NCBI RefSeq assembly: GCF_947504225.1
Contig: NZ_CANNGT010000001.1
Coordinates: forward strand, 124,001 to 188,000
DNA from: Brumimicrobium ulvae
GTDB taxonomy: Bacteria; Bacteroidota; Bacteroidia; Flavobacteriales_D; Crocinitomicaceae
DNA length: 64,000 bases
Direction: 5' to 3'
In this document: positions 35,185 through 43,567 of the stretch, one piece after another
Position numbering within the stretch: position 1 is the first letter of the stretch
Layout: the number at the start of each line of letters is the position of its first letter
Made by a program: the position numbers and the translations under genes
Notes under the pieces: generated by a model
What the model saw: only the letters and a program-made list of their open reading frames with translations
Told to the model about the DNA's origin: nothing
Databases searched by the model: none

Positions 35185-35931
35185 TTATTCAGCGGCTTCT
35201 TCAGTTACTTCCTCATCTCCTGAAGGAAGGAAATCGTTGAGGTCTGAAATGTCTACCCCAGCATCGTTTTCTTTTTCTGCTCTCGCTTTACATGTTTTAC
35301 AAAGCTCAGAAATACCTTTGTCTTCCCAAGATGCTTTTACTGTACCATCGTTAATCACATCTCTGTTCTTTATGTGGTGACAATCTTTATAAATGTGGTA
35401 TCTATTTCCCGATTCAGTCCAATATACTTCGTCGAGGTTGTTGTTGATCGATTTTACGACATCCGTTTGCTCATTGATTTGTTCAGTGTACTTCTCTACT
35501 GAAGGCGGATTGAAGTCGATTCCTGTTATACCTGCTGCAACCATTGCTACGGCAGCAATTGTTCCTGCAATTCCTTTCGTTTTTCCATCTATGTTTTTAT
35601 TCATAAAAATGAGAATAACCAAAGGTAAAAATGAAAGTACCCCCATGATTGCACCCAATTGGTTTTGCATGAAAAACTTAAATTTTTGTTTCTCTGAAGC
35701 GGGATCCAATCGATTAGCTTTTTTCCAAAGTAATGAACCTGTGATCGATAAAGCCAAAATAAGGACAATCACCACAATCAACCAAACCAATGTTTCATTG
35801 CTAATTAATTTTAAGATAGCAAATATTTGTCCCCCAATTCCTAGTATCCAAGCCAAAATGGCAAACATTCGTAATTGTTTTGCTTTTCCTTTGGCTTCGT
35901 CACTAGCTTTAAATACTTTTTGTTCTGACAT
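35185..35931 (-). CDS. Membrane protein with a C-terminal Cys/His zinc-type cluster
   Basis: 248 residues. Four hydrophobic segments (about 19-40, 45-66, 90-107, 122-140) and a tail with RYHIYKDCHHIKNRD and, later, LCKTCKAR, which fits a Cys-His-Cys-Cys metal site similar to small bacterial sites with YHxxxxCxxL...CxxC. A very acidic C-terminus (DLNDFLPSGDEEVTEEAAE) follows. This combination of helices, zinc-type cluster and acidic tail is of unknown function. The first Met (MSEQKVFKASDEAKG) is a convincing start. It has a strong own terminator. Confidence 0.65.
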   Translation of the reverse strand: MSEQKVFKASDEAKGKAKQLRMFAILAWILGIGGQIFAILKLISNETLVWLIVVIVLILALSITGSLLWKKANRLDPASEKQKFKFFMQNQLGAIMGVLSFLPLVILIFMNKNIDGKTKGIAGTIAAVAMVAAGITGIDFNPPSVEKYTEQINEQTDVVKSINNNLDEVYWTESGNRYHIYKDCHHIKNRDVINDGTVKASWEDKGISELCKTCKARAEKENDAGVDISDLNDFLPSGDEEVTEEAAE

Positions 35932-36111
35932 AGTTTTCGTTTAAATAGTTATTTTATTCACTAATAAAGTGAGTGTTAGTTTGTTCTGAATTTAAGAGTT
36001 GCTTAATTATAAAGTTCAAAAATAGTAAAAGAAAATTAATTCTTGATGAAAACTTTATGCTGATGATGAATGTATTGTGGGGGATTCGAATTGATTTTCA
36101 TAACAATCGAG

Positions 36112-37173
36112 TCATCTATTGTCACTTTCTTCTTTTATCCCTCGATCAATAAGGACTTCTGTTTCTGCTATCTCTTCTTGAGAAATGTTTTCTATTTCTT
36201 CCTTTTGTTTTGGGTTGTCGGGGTCAATTCCAAACACACAGCCTATGGGGAAATGGTCGGAACCAACATGTTCTAAAACCTTTAGCGATTTTATAAAAAC
36301 GGATTCACTGTGATAAACTAAATCTAACGGAGCTCTAAAAAACCAGTATTTTGCATGGAAGGAAGCCAGAACTCCACGACCATGTCTTCCATCAATTAAT
36401 CCACTTTTTTTACGGAATAACCGAGCGGTTTTTGACCAAGAAACAGTATTGAAATCTCCGATGACGAGGGTTGGTTTGTTTACTTTTTTAATGCGTTTGG
36501 CAATGCAAAGTAAGTCTCCATCACGTTCTTTTGAGTTGGCCTCTTCTGTCGGACTAGGTGGAGGTGGGTGAACAACAAAAAGCATAAACTCCCGACCATC
36601 TTGAGTTTTAAAATGAGCCTCAACACTTGGTACATCCTCGGCAACAAAAAAATGAGATTGCACCTTTTCGAATGGGAATTGCGAATAGACATGCATGCCA
36701 TAGGTGTTTTCTAGCGTGATTTTTTGGGCGTGAGGATAATCGTTCTCGAGTTCACGCATGGCTTTTTCCCAATCTCTGTTGCTTTCAATGGTGATGAAAA
36801 TGTCTGGTTTCTCCCTGTGAATAAATTGTTTAAAACGATCAAAGTCTTTGTTGAACTGGTAAATATTGGTGGAGATAATTCTTATTTCCTGTAAGTTTTT
36901 ATTTTCTTGGTTTTTGATTTTATATAACTTGGTATAGTAATAAAAAACAGATAAATGATAAGTTAGTAAGGCGATTTGGATAAGCAATACAATCCAGAAA
37001 ACTATATTCCTTTCAGTAAATATTAGCAATCCTATGATGGAGAAGGAATGTAGATAAAGTAATTGTAAACTCAGAAATTCGGGCACACGAAATATCCAAT
37101 GTTGATGTTGAATAAATGGCAACATACTGACCAGTATAAAAAGTATAGCGAAGATTAGAAAAAATAGGCCCAT
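36112..37173 (-). CDS. Membrane-anchored endonuclease/exonuclease/phosphatase-family protein
   Basis: 353 residues. Three N-terminal hydrophobic helices (about 1-75). They are followed by an EEP fold with IISTNIYQFNKDF and PDIFITIESNRDWE (metal-binding Asn/Glu), LVIGDFNTVSWSK (catalytic Asp-x-Asn) and VGSDHFPIGC (catalytic Asp-His). The arrangement, with a membrane anchor and the catalytic domain outside, is common in Bacteroidota. It may degrade extracellular nucleic acids or act on phosphoesters; substrate is unknown. The C-terminus is charged (EEIAETEVLIDRGIKEESDNR). Confidence 0.85.
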   Translation of the reverse strand: MGLFFLIFAILFILVSMLPFIQHQHWIFRVPEFLSLQLLYLHSFSIIGLLIFTERNIVFWIVLLIQIALLTYHLSVFYYYTKLYKIKNQENKNLQEIRIISTNIYQFNKDFDRFKQFIHREKPDIFITIESNRDWEKAMRELENDYPHAQKITLENTYGMHVYSQFPFEKVQSHFFVAEDVPSVEAHFKTQDGREFMLFVVHPPPPSPTEEANSKERDGDLLCIAKRIKKVNKPTLVIGDFNTVSWSKTARLFRKKSGLIDGRHGRGVLASFHAKYWFFRAPLDLVYHSESVFIKSLKVLEHVGSDHFPIGCVFGIDPDNPKQKEEIENISQEEIAETEVLIDRGIKEESDNR

Positions 37174-37231
37174 TGAGTTACTTTCTCTAAAGATAGTAAA
37201 ATAGTTTCTTGTTAAAAGGTAAGTTTCTGAA

Positions 37232-37285
37232 ATAAAAAAAGCTGCCCAAGTACTTAACTCCTTCTGTGATTAAGTACTGAACAGC
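37232..37285 (-). terminator. Terminator of the beta-helix gene
   Basis: GCTG (37241-37244) and GTACTTAA (37250-37257) pair with TTAAGTAC (37270-37277) and CAGC (37282-37285); on the minus strand a run of T follows (A's at 37234-37240). Confidence 0.8.
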
Positions 37286-37308
37286 CTTCTGAAAAGTTTA
37301 CGGTAAAA

Positions 37309-38781
37309 TTATTTCACCATTAATTTCTTTGTCATTCTTTGATTATTATTTCTGAACTGTAGCATGTATAGTCCTTGAGGAAGGTCTAAATCAATTTGAT
37401 TTTGACCAGCTGTTAATGCTACTGTTTTGATCAATTGACCATTTACATTGAAGAAAGTCACTACCTCAAAATTCATTGTATTATTAATGTTAATCTTGTC
37501 ATGAGCGGGATTTGGGTAAAGGTTTACTTCTGTTAATGCTAATTGATCGACAGAAAGAATTCCACATGACCAGTTACTGAAGTCAACATTCCCTAGGCTA
37601 GCATCATCAACTTTGTGAAAGATTACTTCTTCGATGGCTGTAGCATCAGCATTTTCGTCTGTTTCAATCCAACAATTTCCCAATGCATTAATGTCAAGGG
37701 CTGTATTGTTGTACAGGGCATAAGTTGCTCCGTTATTTCCGTTTTCAGAAAAGAGGTTATTTCCTAAATCATTGCTTGTTCCTAAATCTACAGAAGCTTG
37801 TCCGATAACAGTAATTCCCCATAGGTTTCTGCGGATTTTATTTTCACGCAAAACTAAATTTTGAGAATCAGTATTGCTGTTTACAGAAATTCCACTTCCT
37901 CCTTGGGTAGGATCATTTTGTGTATTGTTATCTTCGATAATGTTTCCTTTAATCAGTGCATTGGCATTTGGACCAGCAATGGTCAATCCATACCTGTTGT
38001 TTTGAATCACATTGTTTTCTATAATGGTGTTGATGTTGGCACCAACAAAGTTCGAAATGGCAATTCCGCCAACCTTTGTTAAGGATGGATCTCCAATAAT
38101 CGTATTGTCGATAATTCTTAATGTATCAGCACCTGTAGGTCCCATATTAATTTGCGGACGGTTTTGATTGGTTTGACTATTTTTATCTAGCAAATTCCCA
38201 ATGATTAATGCAGGAACCTCTTGGTTTGCACCAGAACCTACTGCAGGTAAATCATTCTTGTAAAAGGTATTGTTCTTCACCACTGCTGGTCCTCTAGAGA
38301 TAGAAACCACTGCTCCTGTTGATGCCCCTGAAACGTTATGTGCTAAGTAGCAATCTTCAATAATGAAGTCTGCTGTTAATACACGAACACCACCTGTGTA
38401 GGTGATTTCTGTGTTTTTGATGGATCCTACAGAAAATTCTTCGAATCGAATTCCATCTGCTGGCATCAATGTGTCTGTTGAACGAATGATCAACTTTTGG
38501 TTACCCTGACCCGCATCTGTTATCAAAGCGCCTTCTACAGTGATGAGGATATCAGTATCTATGAATAGGCTCTCCGAAGTTGTAATTTCTAAAGTGTCAT
38601 CTACAGCAATCGTCAAGTTTTCACTCAAAGTGTATGTTGTTCCATCAAAACTTAATGCTGTTGGATGCATCGTTGATAATTCAGATAAGTCGTAGTTTTC
38701 ACCATTTCCAGGAGTGGTTATTTGAGCAAAACTGCTTGCTCCCATCAGGGTTCCTAAAAGGAATAATGTAATTTTTTTCAT
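37309..38781 (-). CDS. Secreted right-handed beta-helix protein with T9SS sorting domain
   Basis: 490 residues. Signal peptide to about residue 19 (SSFAQ). An N-terminal beta-rich region is followed by beta-helix coils with asparagine ladders (IENNVIQNNRYGLTIAG, IKGNIIEDNNTQNDPTQ, LRENKIRRNLWGITV). A Por-type tail closes it (LYPNPAHDKININNTMNFEV ... GLYMLQFRNNNQRMTKKLMVK). It likely attaches to the surface or is released; a carbohydrate-binding or lyase role is possible. Similar in plan to the 14768-16669 protein but not close in sequence. Confidence 0.85.
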   Translation of the reverse strand: MKKITLFLLGTLMGASSFAQITTPGNGENYDLSELSTMHPTALSFDGTTYTLSENLTIAVDDTLEITTSESLFIDTDILITVEGALITDAGQGNQKLIIRSTDTLMPADGIRFEEFSVGSIKNTEITYTGGVRVLTADFIIEDCYLAHNVSGASTGAVVSISRGPAVVKNNTFYKNDLPAVGSGANQEVPALIIGNLLDKNSQTNQNRPQINMGPTGADTLRIIDNTIIGDPSLTKVGGIAISNFVGANINTIIENNVIQNNRYGLTIAGPNANALIKGNIIEDNNTQNDPTQGGSGISVNSNTDSQNLVLRENKIRRNLWGITVIGQASVDLGTSNDLGNNLFSENGNNGATYALYNNTALDINALGNCWIETDENADATAIEEVIFHKVDDASLGNVDFSNWSCGILSVDQLALTEVNLYPNPAHDKININNTMNFEVVTFFNVNGQLIKTVALTAGQNQIDLDLPQGLYMLQFRNNNQRMTKKLMVK

Positions 38782-39012
38782 GTTTATTTAATTTGTTTGA
38801 ATTGACGACAATTGAAATTTATGCTTTGAACAACGTTTGCTAAAAGAATAATGTTCACTTGTCCCTTGTAGCCGCAAAGATAGGGCTTTTAATAGTTTTG
38901 AAGATAAAATAAACAGTTAACTATCGATATGGTCGGAAGTATGACAAAGAAGTTGGGAAGACTAAAAATTGGTAATTCACTAACAATTAGAAGATGTATT
39001 CATTTGTAGAAG

Positions 39013-39876
39013 TTATAGATCTTCAGCAGTATAAGTATCTCCTTGTTTAATGTCTCCTGTTTTAAATCCTTTTGTAAACCAACGCTTTCGTTGAGCGGAG
39101 GTCCCATGGGTAAATGAATCTGGAGTTACATGGCCTTGCATTCGCTTTTGAATTGCATCATCACCTACTGCATGTGCAGCACTCAATGCTTCGTCAATAT
39201 CACCTTCTTCCAAATACTGTTTTATGTGATGGGCCCAAACTCCAGCGTAAAAGTCAGCTTGTAGTTCTTGCTTCACTGTCATTTTGTTGGCCTCTACTTT
39301 CGACATTCCGCTTTGGATTTGTCTCACTTTTCGGGTAATTCCAAGTATGGTTTGCACATGATGTCCAACTTCGTGGGCAATCACATAAGCCATTGCAAAA
39401 TCACCTCCTTTTGCGCCAAAACGTGTTTCTAATTCTTTGAAAAAATCAAGGTCCATATACACTTTCTTATCTCCAGGACAGTAGAAAGGACCCGATGCTG
39501 AAGAAGCATTTCCGCAAGCAGTAGATACTTGCCCAGTGAAGAGGACCATGCCTGGTTGCTCGTAAGTCATTCCGTTTTCTTCGAATATTTTCGTCCAAAC
39601 CTCTTCCGTATCAGCAAAAACTGTTGCAACAAAATCACCGAGTTCTTTTTCTTTGGCGGTTAACTCACGTGCTGAAGAAGTTTCGGTAGTTAAAGAGGAA
39701 GACTGTGTGAATTGATCCAGAATAGGCGCGATTTGTTTTCCTGTCTCTCCACCGAAAATGCTAATTAAAAGAATAATAATGGCAATGATTCCACCTCCTC
39801 CAGCGGCTTTTTTTCCCATGCTCATTCCTCTTCTGTCCTCTACGTTAGAACTTTTTCTACGTCCTTTCCATTTCAT
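39013..39876 (-). CDS. ypfJ: Neutral zinc metallopeptidase, YpfJ family
   Basis: 287 residues. N-terminal cytoplasmic basic stretch (MKWKGRRKSSNVEDRRGMSM), a glycine-rich hinge, one transmembrane helix (GGGIIAIIILLISIFGG) and a periplasmic domain carrying YVIAHEVGHHVQ with the HExxH zinc motif, followed by ELQADFYAGVWAHH, whose Glu is the likely third ligand. Length fits the family (about 280-300). Catalytic activity and substrate are not well characterised. It is a single gene, divergent from nothing close. Confidence 0.88.
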   Translation of the reverse strand: MKWKGRRKSSNVEDRRGMSMGKKAAGGGGIIAIIILLISIFGGETGKQIAPILDQFTQSSSLTTETSSARELTAKEKELGDFVATVFADTEEVWTKIFEENGMTYEQPGMVLFTGQVSTACGNASSASGPFYCPGDKKVYMDLDFFKELETRFGAKGGDFAMAYVIAHEVGHHVQTILGITRKVRQIQSGMSKVEANKMTVKQELQADFYAGVWAHHIKQYLEEGDIDEALSAAHAVGDDAIQKRMQGHVTPDSFTHGTSAQRKRWFTKGFKTGDIKQGDTYTAEDL

Positions 39877-39993
39877 GCTTTCAGGTATAATGTTTTATGC
39901 AAAAATATGGAATGTGGTGGTTTAATTCTTGATTGTAAGCATTTTTTTGTGGGATTAAGCTTTTAAGTCAATGATGATAAATAAAAACAAGAA

Positions 39994-40018
39994 CGGCTTA
40001 GGTGAGTTACCCAAGCCG
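39994..40018 (-). terminator. Terminator of the nitroreductase operon
   Basis: CGGCTTAGGT (39994-40003) pairs with ACCCAAGCCG (40009-40018) apart from one A-C mismatch; on the minus strand a T-rich but interrupted run follows. Moderate strength. Confidence 0.65.
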
Positions 40019-40043
40019 CTACTTTATATTTGTTGTTTGATGA

Positions 40044-40676
40044 CTAATCAATTAAGGTGACTAAGTCATCTTTGCTTTTTCGGACCTTAGGAAGGTTTAC
40101 TAACCAATCTTCCGATTCGTTTCTGTAACCAACAGGAAGCATAACACAGCTTCTTAATCCTCTTTCTTTTAAACCTAATATTTTATCAATAGCCTCAGGA
40201 TCGAATCCTTCTAGTGGCGTGCTGTCTAACCCTTGAAAAGCAGCTGCTGATATGGCTTGAGAAAAAGCGATGTAGGCTTGTTTTGCGGCATGATTAAAGT
40301 TGACTTCTGCATCTCTTTGTGGGTAATTATCCAACAGCATCTGTCTATAATTCTCCCAACCTTCATTTTTGAAACCCCTAATTTCATTAGTAAGATCAAA
40401 CATTTTATTAATGCGCTCTGGTGTGTAAGTATCCCAAGCAGCAAAAATGAATAAATGAGAACAGTCTGTAATTACGGATTGGTTCCATGCTGCTGGTCGA
40501 ATCATTTCTTTCATTTCTTGGTTGGTGATTACAATAATTTCAAAAGGTTGTAATCCACTAGAGGTCGGAGAAAGCGAAATTGCTTCTATTATATTGTCTA
40601 TTTTTTCTTGAGGAACTTTCTTCCCATTCATTGCTTTAGCGGCATACCTCCAGTTTAATTTATCTAATAATTCCAT
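40044..40676 (-). CDS. NAD(P)H-dependent nitroreductase-family oxidoreductase
   Basis: 210 residues, flavin-dependent. Hallmarks of the NfsB/FRase I type are visible: LNWRYAAKAMNGKKVPQEKI and SPTSSGLQPFEIIVI near the N-terminus (FMN phosphate contacts), and LDSTPLEGFDPEAIDKIL. The enzyme should bind FMN and reduce nitro-groups or quinones with NAD(P)H in the cytoplasm. It is the third gene of the DoxX-MarR-nitroreductase operon, 15 bp after the MarR stop. This suggests control by the MarR protein and a role in quinone or hydroperoxide stress. Confidence 0.88.
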   Translation of the reverse strand: MELLDKLNWRYAAKAMNGKKVPQEKIDNIIEAISLSPTSSGLQPFEIIVITNQEMKEMIRPAAWNQSVITDCSHLFIFAAWDTYTPERINKMFDLTNEIRGFKNEGWENYRQMLLDNYPQRDAEVNFNHAAKQAYIAFSQAISAAAFQGLDSTPLEGFDPEAIDKILGLKERGLRSCVMLPVGYRNESEDWLVNLPKVRKSKDDLVTLID

Positions 40677-40691
40677 TGTTTTTATTTTAAT

Positions 40692-41144
40692 CTAATCTTT
40701 ATTGTTTTTAGAAAGGATTTCTATCCATTCGTTGAGTATATTTTTGAGTTGTATCACCTCCGAAAGTTGGATGTTTTCTTTCAGCAAAATGTTGACTAAT
40801 TCACCCGGAATAGGTTTGGCCATATTTTTTAACTTTAAACCTTTTTTTGTTAGTTCCACGATAACGCTTCTTTCGTCTTGTGGAGATCTGCGACGTTCCA
40901 ATAGCTCCATTTTTTCCATGCGTTTTAGCAACGGAGATAGGGTGTTGGTTTTAAGCATAAGTTGCTTTGATATTGAATTGACGGGTAGTTTGTCCTTTTC
41001 CCACAACACCATTAAGACTAAATATTGGGGGTAAGTTATGCCCATTTTGTCCAAATGTGGTTGGTAAGCTTTTGTAATGAGTCGAGATACTGAGTAAATC
41101 GGGAAACAAACTTGATTTTCGAGTAATAATTGATCTTCTTCCAT
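40692..41144 (-). CDS. MarR-family regulator, OhrR-like (one Cys)
   Basis: 150 residues. The N-terminus LENQVCFPIYSVSR carries Cys13 in the position of the organic-peroxide-sensing Cys of OhrR, followed by YPQYLVLMVLWEKD, and a winged helix (ISKQLMLKTNTLSPLLKRMEKM, RSPQDERSVIVEL wing). No other Cys is present, so it fits the one-Cys OhrR type, in which oxidation releases DNA. Its ATG overlaps the DoxX stop by one base (TAATG, 41142-41146). A target palindrome may lie at 41597-41606. No ohr gene is adjacent, so the inducer might be a quinone or peroxide. Confidence 0.82.
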   Translation of the reverse strand: MEEDQLLLENQVCFPIYSVSRLITKAYQPHLDKMGITYPQYLVLMVLWEKDKLPVNSISKQLMLKTNTLSPLLKRMEKMELLERRRSPQDERSVIVELTKKGLKLKNMAKPIPGELVNILLKENIQLSEVIQLKNILNEWIEILSKNNKD

Positions 41145-41572
41145 TATGTATTAGATTTTCTGATCCTCCAAGCCTTCCATGCACCTGAAGACCACAGTGC
41201 CCATGCAATAAGAACAGGTTGGAAAAATAAACGTATTAAACGAGCAGTGTCGGAATCCAATGATGCAAAGTCTTTTCCTTCAACATATTGTGAAATGTTT
41301 CCAGGGAATATTAGAACATAGAAAATAGCCAGCGCCCAACCAAAATTAACCCTTTGATTTTTCCAAAAAAGTAATCCAAGTCCCAAAATCATTTCAACAA
41401 TTCCCGATAAAATAACCACCAAGTCTTTGCTCATTGGTATCCATTCCGGAACTTGCGCTTGAAATTCAACTCTGTTAAAAGTTAGGTGACTGAATCCTGC
41501 AAAAACCATAAATAAGGCCAGGAGTATTCTAAATATGTTTTGTGTTGTTGATGTTTTAGTGTAATTCCTCAT
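41144..41572 (-). CDS. DoxX-family membrane protein
   Basis: 142 residues from the ATG at 41572. An earlier in-frame Met (41611) would place the likely operator inside the gene and adds a basic tail without similarity. Four hydrophobic helices (IFRILLALFMVFAGFSHL, LVVILSGIVEMILGLGLLF, FGWALAIFYVLIFPGNI, LIRLFFQPVLIAWALW) match DoxX proteins, which act in thiol or quinone-linked redox functions; the reaction is not established. First gene of the operon with the OhrR-like regulator and a nitroreductase. Confidence 0.8.
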   Translation of the reverse strand: MRNYTKTSTTQNIFRILLALFMVFAGFSHLTFNRVEFQAQVPEWIPMSKDLVVILSGIVEMILGLGLLFWKNQRVNFGWALAIFYVLIFPGNISQYVEGKDFASLDSDTARLIRLFFQPVLIAWALWSSGAWKAWRIRKSNT

Positions 41573-41596
41573 AGTTTTATATCTCCTAAGTTTATA

Positions 41597-41606
41597 TCGT
41601 GCACGA
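41597..41606. promoter_or_regulatory. Candidate operator palindrome upstream of doxX
   Basis: TCGTGCACGA is a perfect 10-bp palindrome, 25 bp upstream of the doxX ATG (41572). The MarR-family gene follows in the same operon, and autorepression through a promoter palindrome is usual for that family. The match to a known OhrR box is not verified; the link is inference. Confidence 0.45.
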
Positions 41607-41746
41607 CACAAAATTACTTTATTATTTTCTATTTAACTATAGTTTCTTCAGATATTTTAAATTTTTTCTAATATTTTACCAAGGAAAGAACTGGAGATGT
41701 TTTATTTTCAAGACGTAATGACCATATAGCTAATAAAAGAAACGCA

Positions 41747-42688
41747 ATGTTCAAAAAAGTAATCAGGTTTTTCAATCCTATAATTGAATTAGTTAAAACA
41801 ATAATAAATGGTATCGGTGACCATAGTTTAATGACCTTTGCGGCGGCAATTGCATTCTATACAATATTTTCACTCCCAGGTTTAATTATTACCATTGTTG
41901 TTGTAGCAGGAGTTTTTTTGGGGCGTGAAGCAGCAACGGGTGAATTAACAGTTCAGCTAAGTGAATTTATTGGTCCAGATATCGCTAAATCAATTTCAGA
42001 CATTATTGTTCAAGTCGATTTATCTGGTGAAAGTACGCTTCAAACGATATTTGGTGTAGGAACATTGGTTTTTTCTGCCACAACAATTTTTATGAGCTTG
42101 CAAGAAGGCCTGAATAAGATATGGGATGTGAAAGCGACTCCAAAAAGAGGAATTGTCAAATTTTTAGTCAACAGGGTGTTGTCTTTAGGTATGATTGTAG
42201 GAATGGGGTTTATTTTGATCGTTTCTTTAATCAGTGATACTCTCCTGGAGTTGTTTTTTGGAAAAATTCAAAGCATAATAGGAGAGGAGCCTAGTATGTT
42301 ATTGAATTTTACAAGTAGTGTTGTTTCTTTTATGATTGTGTTTATTATCATCGGAATGATCTTTAAATTTTTGCCTGATGTTATTCTACGTTGGAGAGAT
42401 GTAAGTTTAGCGGCTTTAATTACTTCTGGTCTTTTTATCCTGGGTAAATATGGAATACAGTATTATTTGTCGACAAGCAATTTTGCAGAAACCTATCAGG
42501 CAGCAGGTTCTATCGTAATTTTATTGATATGGGTGTATTATTCAACGGTGGTTATTCTGGTTGGAGCTGAAATAATGCGTGCAATTATGATTTACAGAGG
42601 AAATCCTATTCGTCCTTCGGAACATGCCACAAAGGTCGCCATTCAACAAGTGGATTATGAAACTTATAAGTCGAACCTGAATTCATAA
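41747..42688 (+). CDS. YihY/BrkB-family membrane protein
   Basis: 313 residues, six hydrophobic helices. Typical features: FLPDVILRWRDVSLAALITS and ILLIWVYYSTVVILVGAEIM near the C-terminal helices, and the GDHSLMTFAAAIAFYTIFSLP segment at TM1. The family was once annotated as RNase BN; its true role, perhaps in envelope transport or lipid handling, is unsettled. It is a lone plus-strand gene divergent from the doxX operon, and ends near the minus-strand small gene at 42722. Confidence 0.9.
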   Translation: MFKKVIRFFNPIIELVKTIINGIGDHSLMTFAAAIAFYTIFSLPGLIITIVVVAGVFLGREAATGELTVQLSEFIGPDIAKSISDIIVQVDLSGESTLQTIFGVGTLVFSATTIFMSLQEGLNKIWDVKATPKRGIVKFLVNRVLSLGMIVGMGFILIVSLISDTLLELFFGKIQSIIGEEPSMLLNFTSSVVSFMIVFIIIGMIFKFLPDVILRWRDVSLAALITSGLFILGKYGIQYYLSTSNFAETYQAAGSIVILLIWVYYSTVVILVGAEIMRAIMIYRGNPIRPSEHATKVAIQQVDYETYKSNLNS

Positions 42689-42721
42689 TTATTTCTTTTC
42701 GAATGCTACTTTAGTAGTTCT

Positions 42722-42895
42722 TCAATCGCTGTGTTTGGACTTGCGATATGCTATAAAGGACATAACAATAGCAAGAACACCAATGACAAGAAAGAAGCCA
42801 TGTAAAAAATAATTGAAATTCTCTAAATCGCTCAAACTGAAGATTGTTAAGAACAGTCCTGAAATTAAAAGTGAAGTTGGTTTTTTTAGTTTCAT
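42722..42895 (-). CDS. Small membrane protein, 57 aa
   Basis: A short frame read from the sequence: MKLKKPTSLLISGLFLTIFS, then SLSDLENFNYF, then a second hydrophobic helix (LHGFFLVIGVLAIVMSFIAY) and the basic/acidic end RKSKHSD. Two transmembrane helices are clear. It lies between the YihY gene and the DUF2141 gene, on the opposite strand to YihY. Function is unknown and no family was recognised. Its frame is clean from ATG to TGA. Confidence 0.55.
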   Translation of the reverse strand: MKLKKPTSLLISGLFLTIFSLSDLENFNYFLHGFFLVIGVLAIVMSFIAYRKSKHSD

Positions 42896-42938
42896 TTATA
42901 TAAAATACTACTTATTCAAAAGTAACGAATTTACATCA

Positions 42939-43403
42939 CTAATCCTCAAGTTTTATTCTAATCTCAAGGTCTTTATTGGCCACAAACATACATTCTTCAA
43001 AACTTGGCTTGAATAGTTTCAGTTTAACGTTATTTGAGAATCCAATGGGTTCAGCAGGACGTAAAACCCAGTTGAGATTACATTTGTCATCCGAATTCAA
43101 ATCATGATAAAGGGAAATAGCGTAGTTGTTTTTAGGAAGGTTTCTGAGGTTGAATGTAGCGGTATTACCATCAGGTCTTAGTGTGTAGGTCCTGAATTCT
43201 TCCCCTTTGTTTAAGAATGATTCACTCGTGTTGAATAACCCCAAACGAATAATTCCTTTTTGAGAATTGACATTCGTAACGATAACTTTTATGTTCACGG
43301 TTTCTGAACTTTGAGTTGTTTTTACTTTTGGGATTGGATTTTTATTGCTGTATGCATTCGTTATTGTGAATAGACTGAGGATGGTCAAAATTAAATAATT
43401 CAT
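42939..43403 (-). CDS. DUF2141-family secreted protein
   Basis: 154 residues. A signal peptide to about residue 18 (NAYS) is followed by an Ig-like beta-sandwich pattern (NIKVIVTNVNSQKGIIRLGL, TATFNLRNLPKNNYAISLYH, DLNSDDKCNLNWVLRPAEPIGFSNN). The sequence YHDLNSDDKCN with Asp/Asn cluster and PAEPIGFSNN is a recognisable DUF2141 feature. It is probably periplasmic or surface-associated. Function unknown. Confidence 0.75.
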   Translation of the reverse strand: MNYLILTILSLFTITNAYSNKNPIPKVKTTQSSETVNIKVIVTNVNSQKGIIRLGLFNTSESFLNKGEEFRTYTLRPDGNTATFNLRNLPKNNYAISLYHDLNSDDKCNLNWVLRPAEPIGFSNNVKLKLFKPSFEECMFVANKDLEIRIKLED

Positions 43404-43567
43404 AGTTTTTTTTATGGGGTTCTTTACATAACATCTTGCAATGCTGAGTTAGAAACGACAAAAACGAGAAGATATTTAAGTGAATGTCCCGATAGAGCAA
43501 AAGCTTATCAAATTTTAACAATCATGTGTTGGGCAATGGAAAAGTAAAACCATTGATTCATTGAAGA

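Noticed and set aside
35393-35944. 183-codon plus-strand frame antisense to the zinc-type membrane gene
   Set aside because: It mirrors the opposite strand's hydrophobic segments and lacks independent features; the minus gene has the clear start and terminator.
40702-41034. 110-codon plus-strand frame antisense to the MarR gene
   Set aside because: Shadow of the regulator; no own motif.
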